Assembly (NCBI GenBank): GCA_029932895.1
Contig: JAOZPF010000167.1
Coordinates: 1 to 6,615 of the forward strand
Origin: Anaerolineae bacterium
GTDB taxonomy: Bacteria > Chloroflexota > Anaerolineae > B4-G1 > DUEL01
Reading direction: 5' to 3'
DNA length: 6,615 nt
Numbering within the stretch: position 1 is the stretch's first letter; every line of letters starts with the position of its first letter. Both the position numbers and the translations under genes were made by a program. The notes under the pieces are model-generated. The model was not told the origin of the DNA and searched no databases. It saw only the letters and a program-made list of their open reading frames with translations. Below, piece after piece: positions 6,568-6,615 of this stretch.

Positions 6568-6615
6568 CAATTGCGCACTCAGGCGCATAGTCGTTCCTAA
6601 ACTCGAATTTCAACA
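6568..6615. other. Window tail after the third gene
   Basis: The 48 bases show no hairpin terminator. Reading on in the frame of the third gene past its TAG gives a short run containing Q-A-H-S-R-S and then TAA at 6598-6600. This could be the remnant of a longer C-terminus or chance. Confidence 0.35.

Overview
The window holds three plus-strand genes behind about 480 bases of non-coding leader. From start to end these are a very large multi-sensor histidine kinase (about 488-5035), a CPxC zinc-ribbon protein of unknown function (5095-5955), and a Trp-rich protein that I tentatively read as a PD-(D/E)XK-like nuclease (5980-6567). No tRNA, rRNA, CRISPR array, transposase or integrase is visible.

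Host: genes 1 and 2 are GC-rich (two 60-base lines counted by hand give 70% and 68% G+C). A kinase with a seven-helix N-terminus, PAS domains and a long GAF chain fits a large-genome environmental bacterium. Chloroflexota is my first guess, with Cyanobacteria or a deltaproteobacterial lineage as alternatives. This rests on architecture and composition, not on a marker gene.

Layout: 1-484 has no convincing gene. Its one notable element is a nested inverted repeat at 12-117 that could fold as an RNA or a cruciform. The kinase reads 7TM, PAS, five GAF domains, PAS, HisKA, HATPase_c, with all catalytic boxes present. GAF3 and GAF4 are recognisable tandem copies of each other. No response regulator is in the window, so the kinase's partner lies elsewhere. 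A 59-base gap with no obvious terminator leads to the zinc-ribbon gene, and a 24-base gap with a strong ribosome binding site leads to the third gene.

The third gene is clearly AT-richer than its neighbours (two sampled lines give 38% and 43% G+C), which suggests a different origin. Its Glu, Asp and Gln-x-Lys residues are arranged as in restriction-endonuclease-like folds. It may also be shortened at the C-terminus. Genes 2 and 3 are close enough to be co-transcribed, and a link to the kinase is possible but unproven. The most interesting open question is whether the zinc-ribbon/nuclease-like pair is a functional, perhaps defence-related, module or a decaying remnant.
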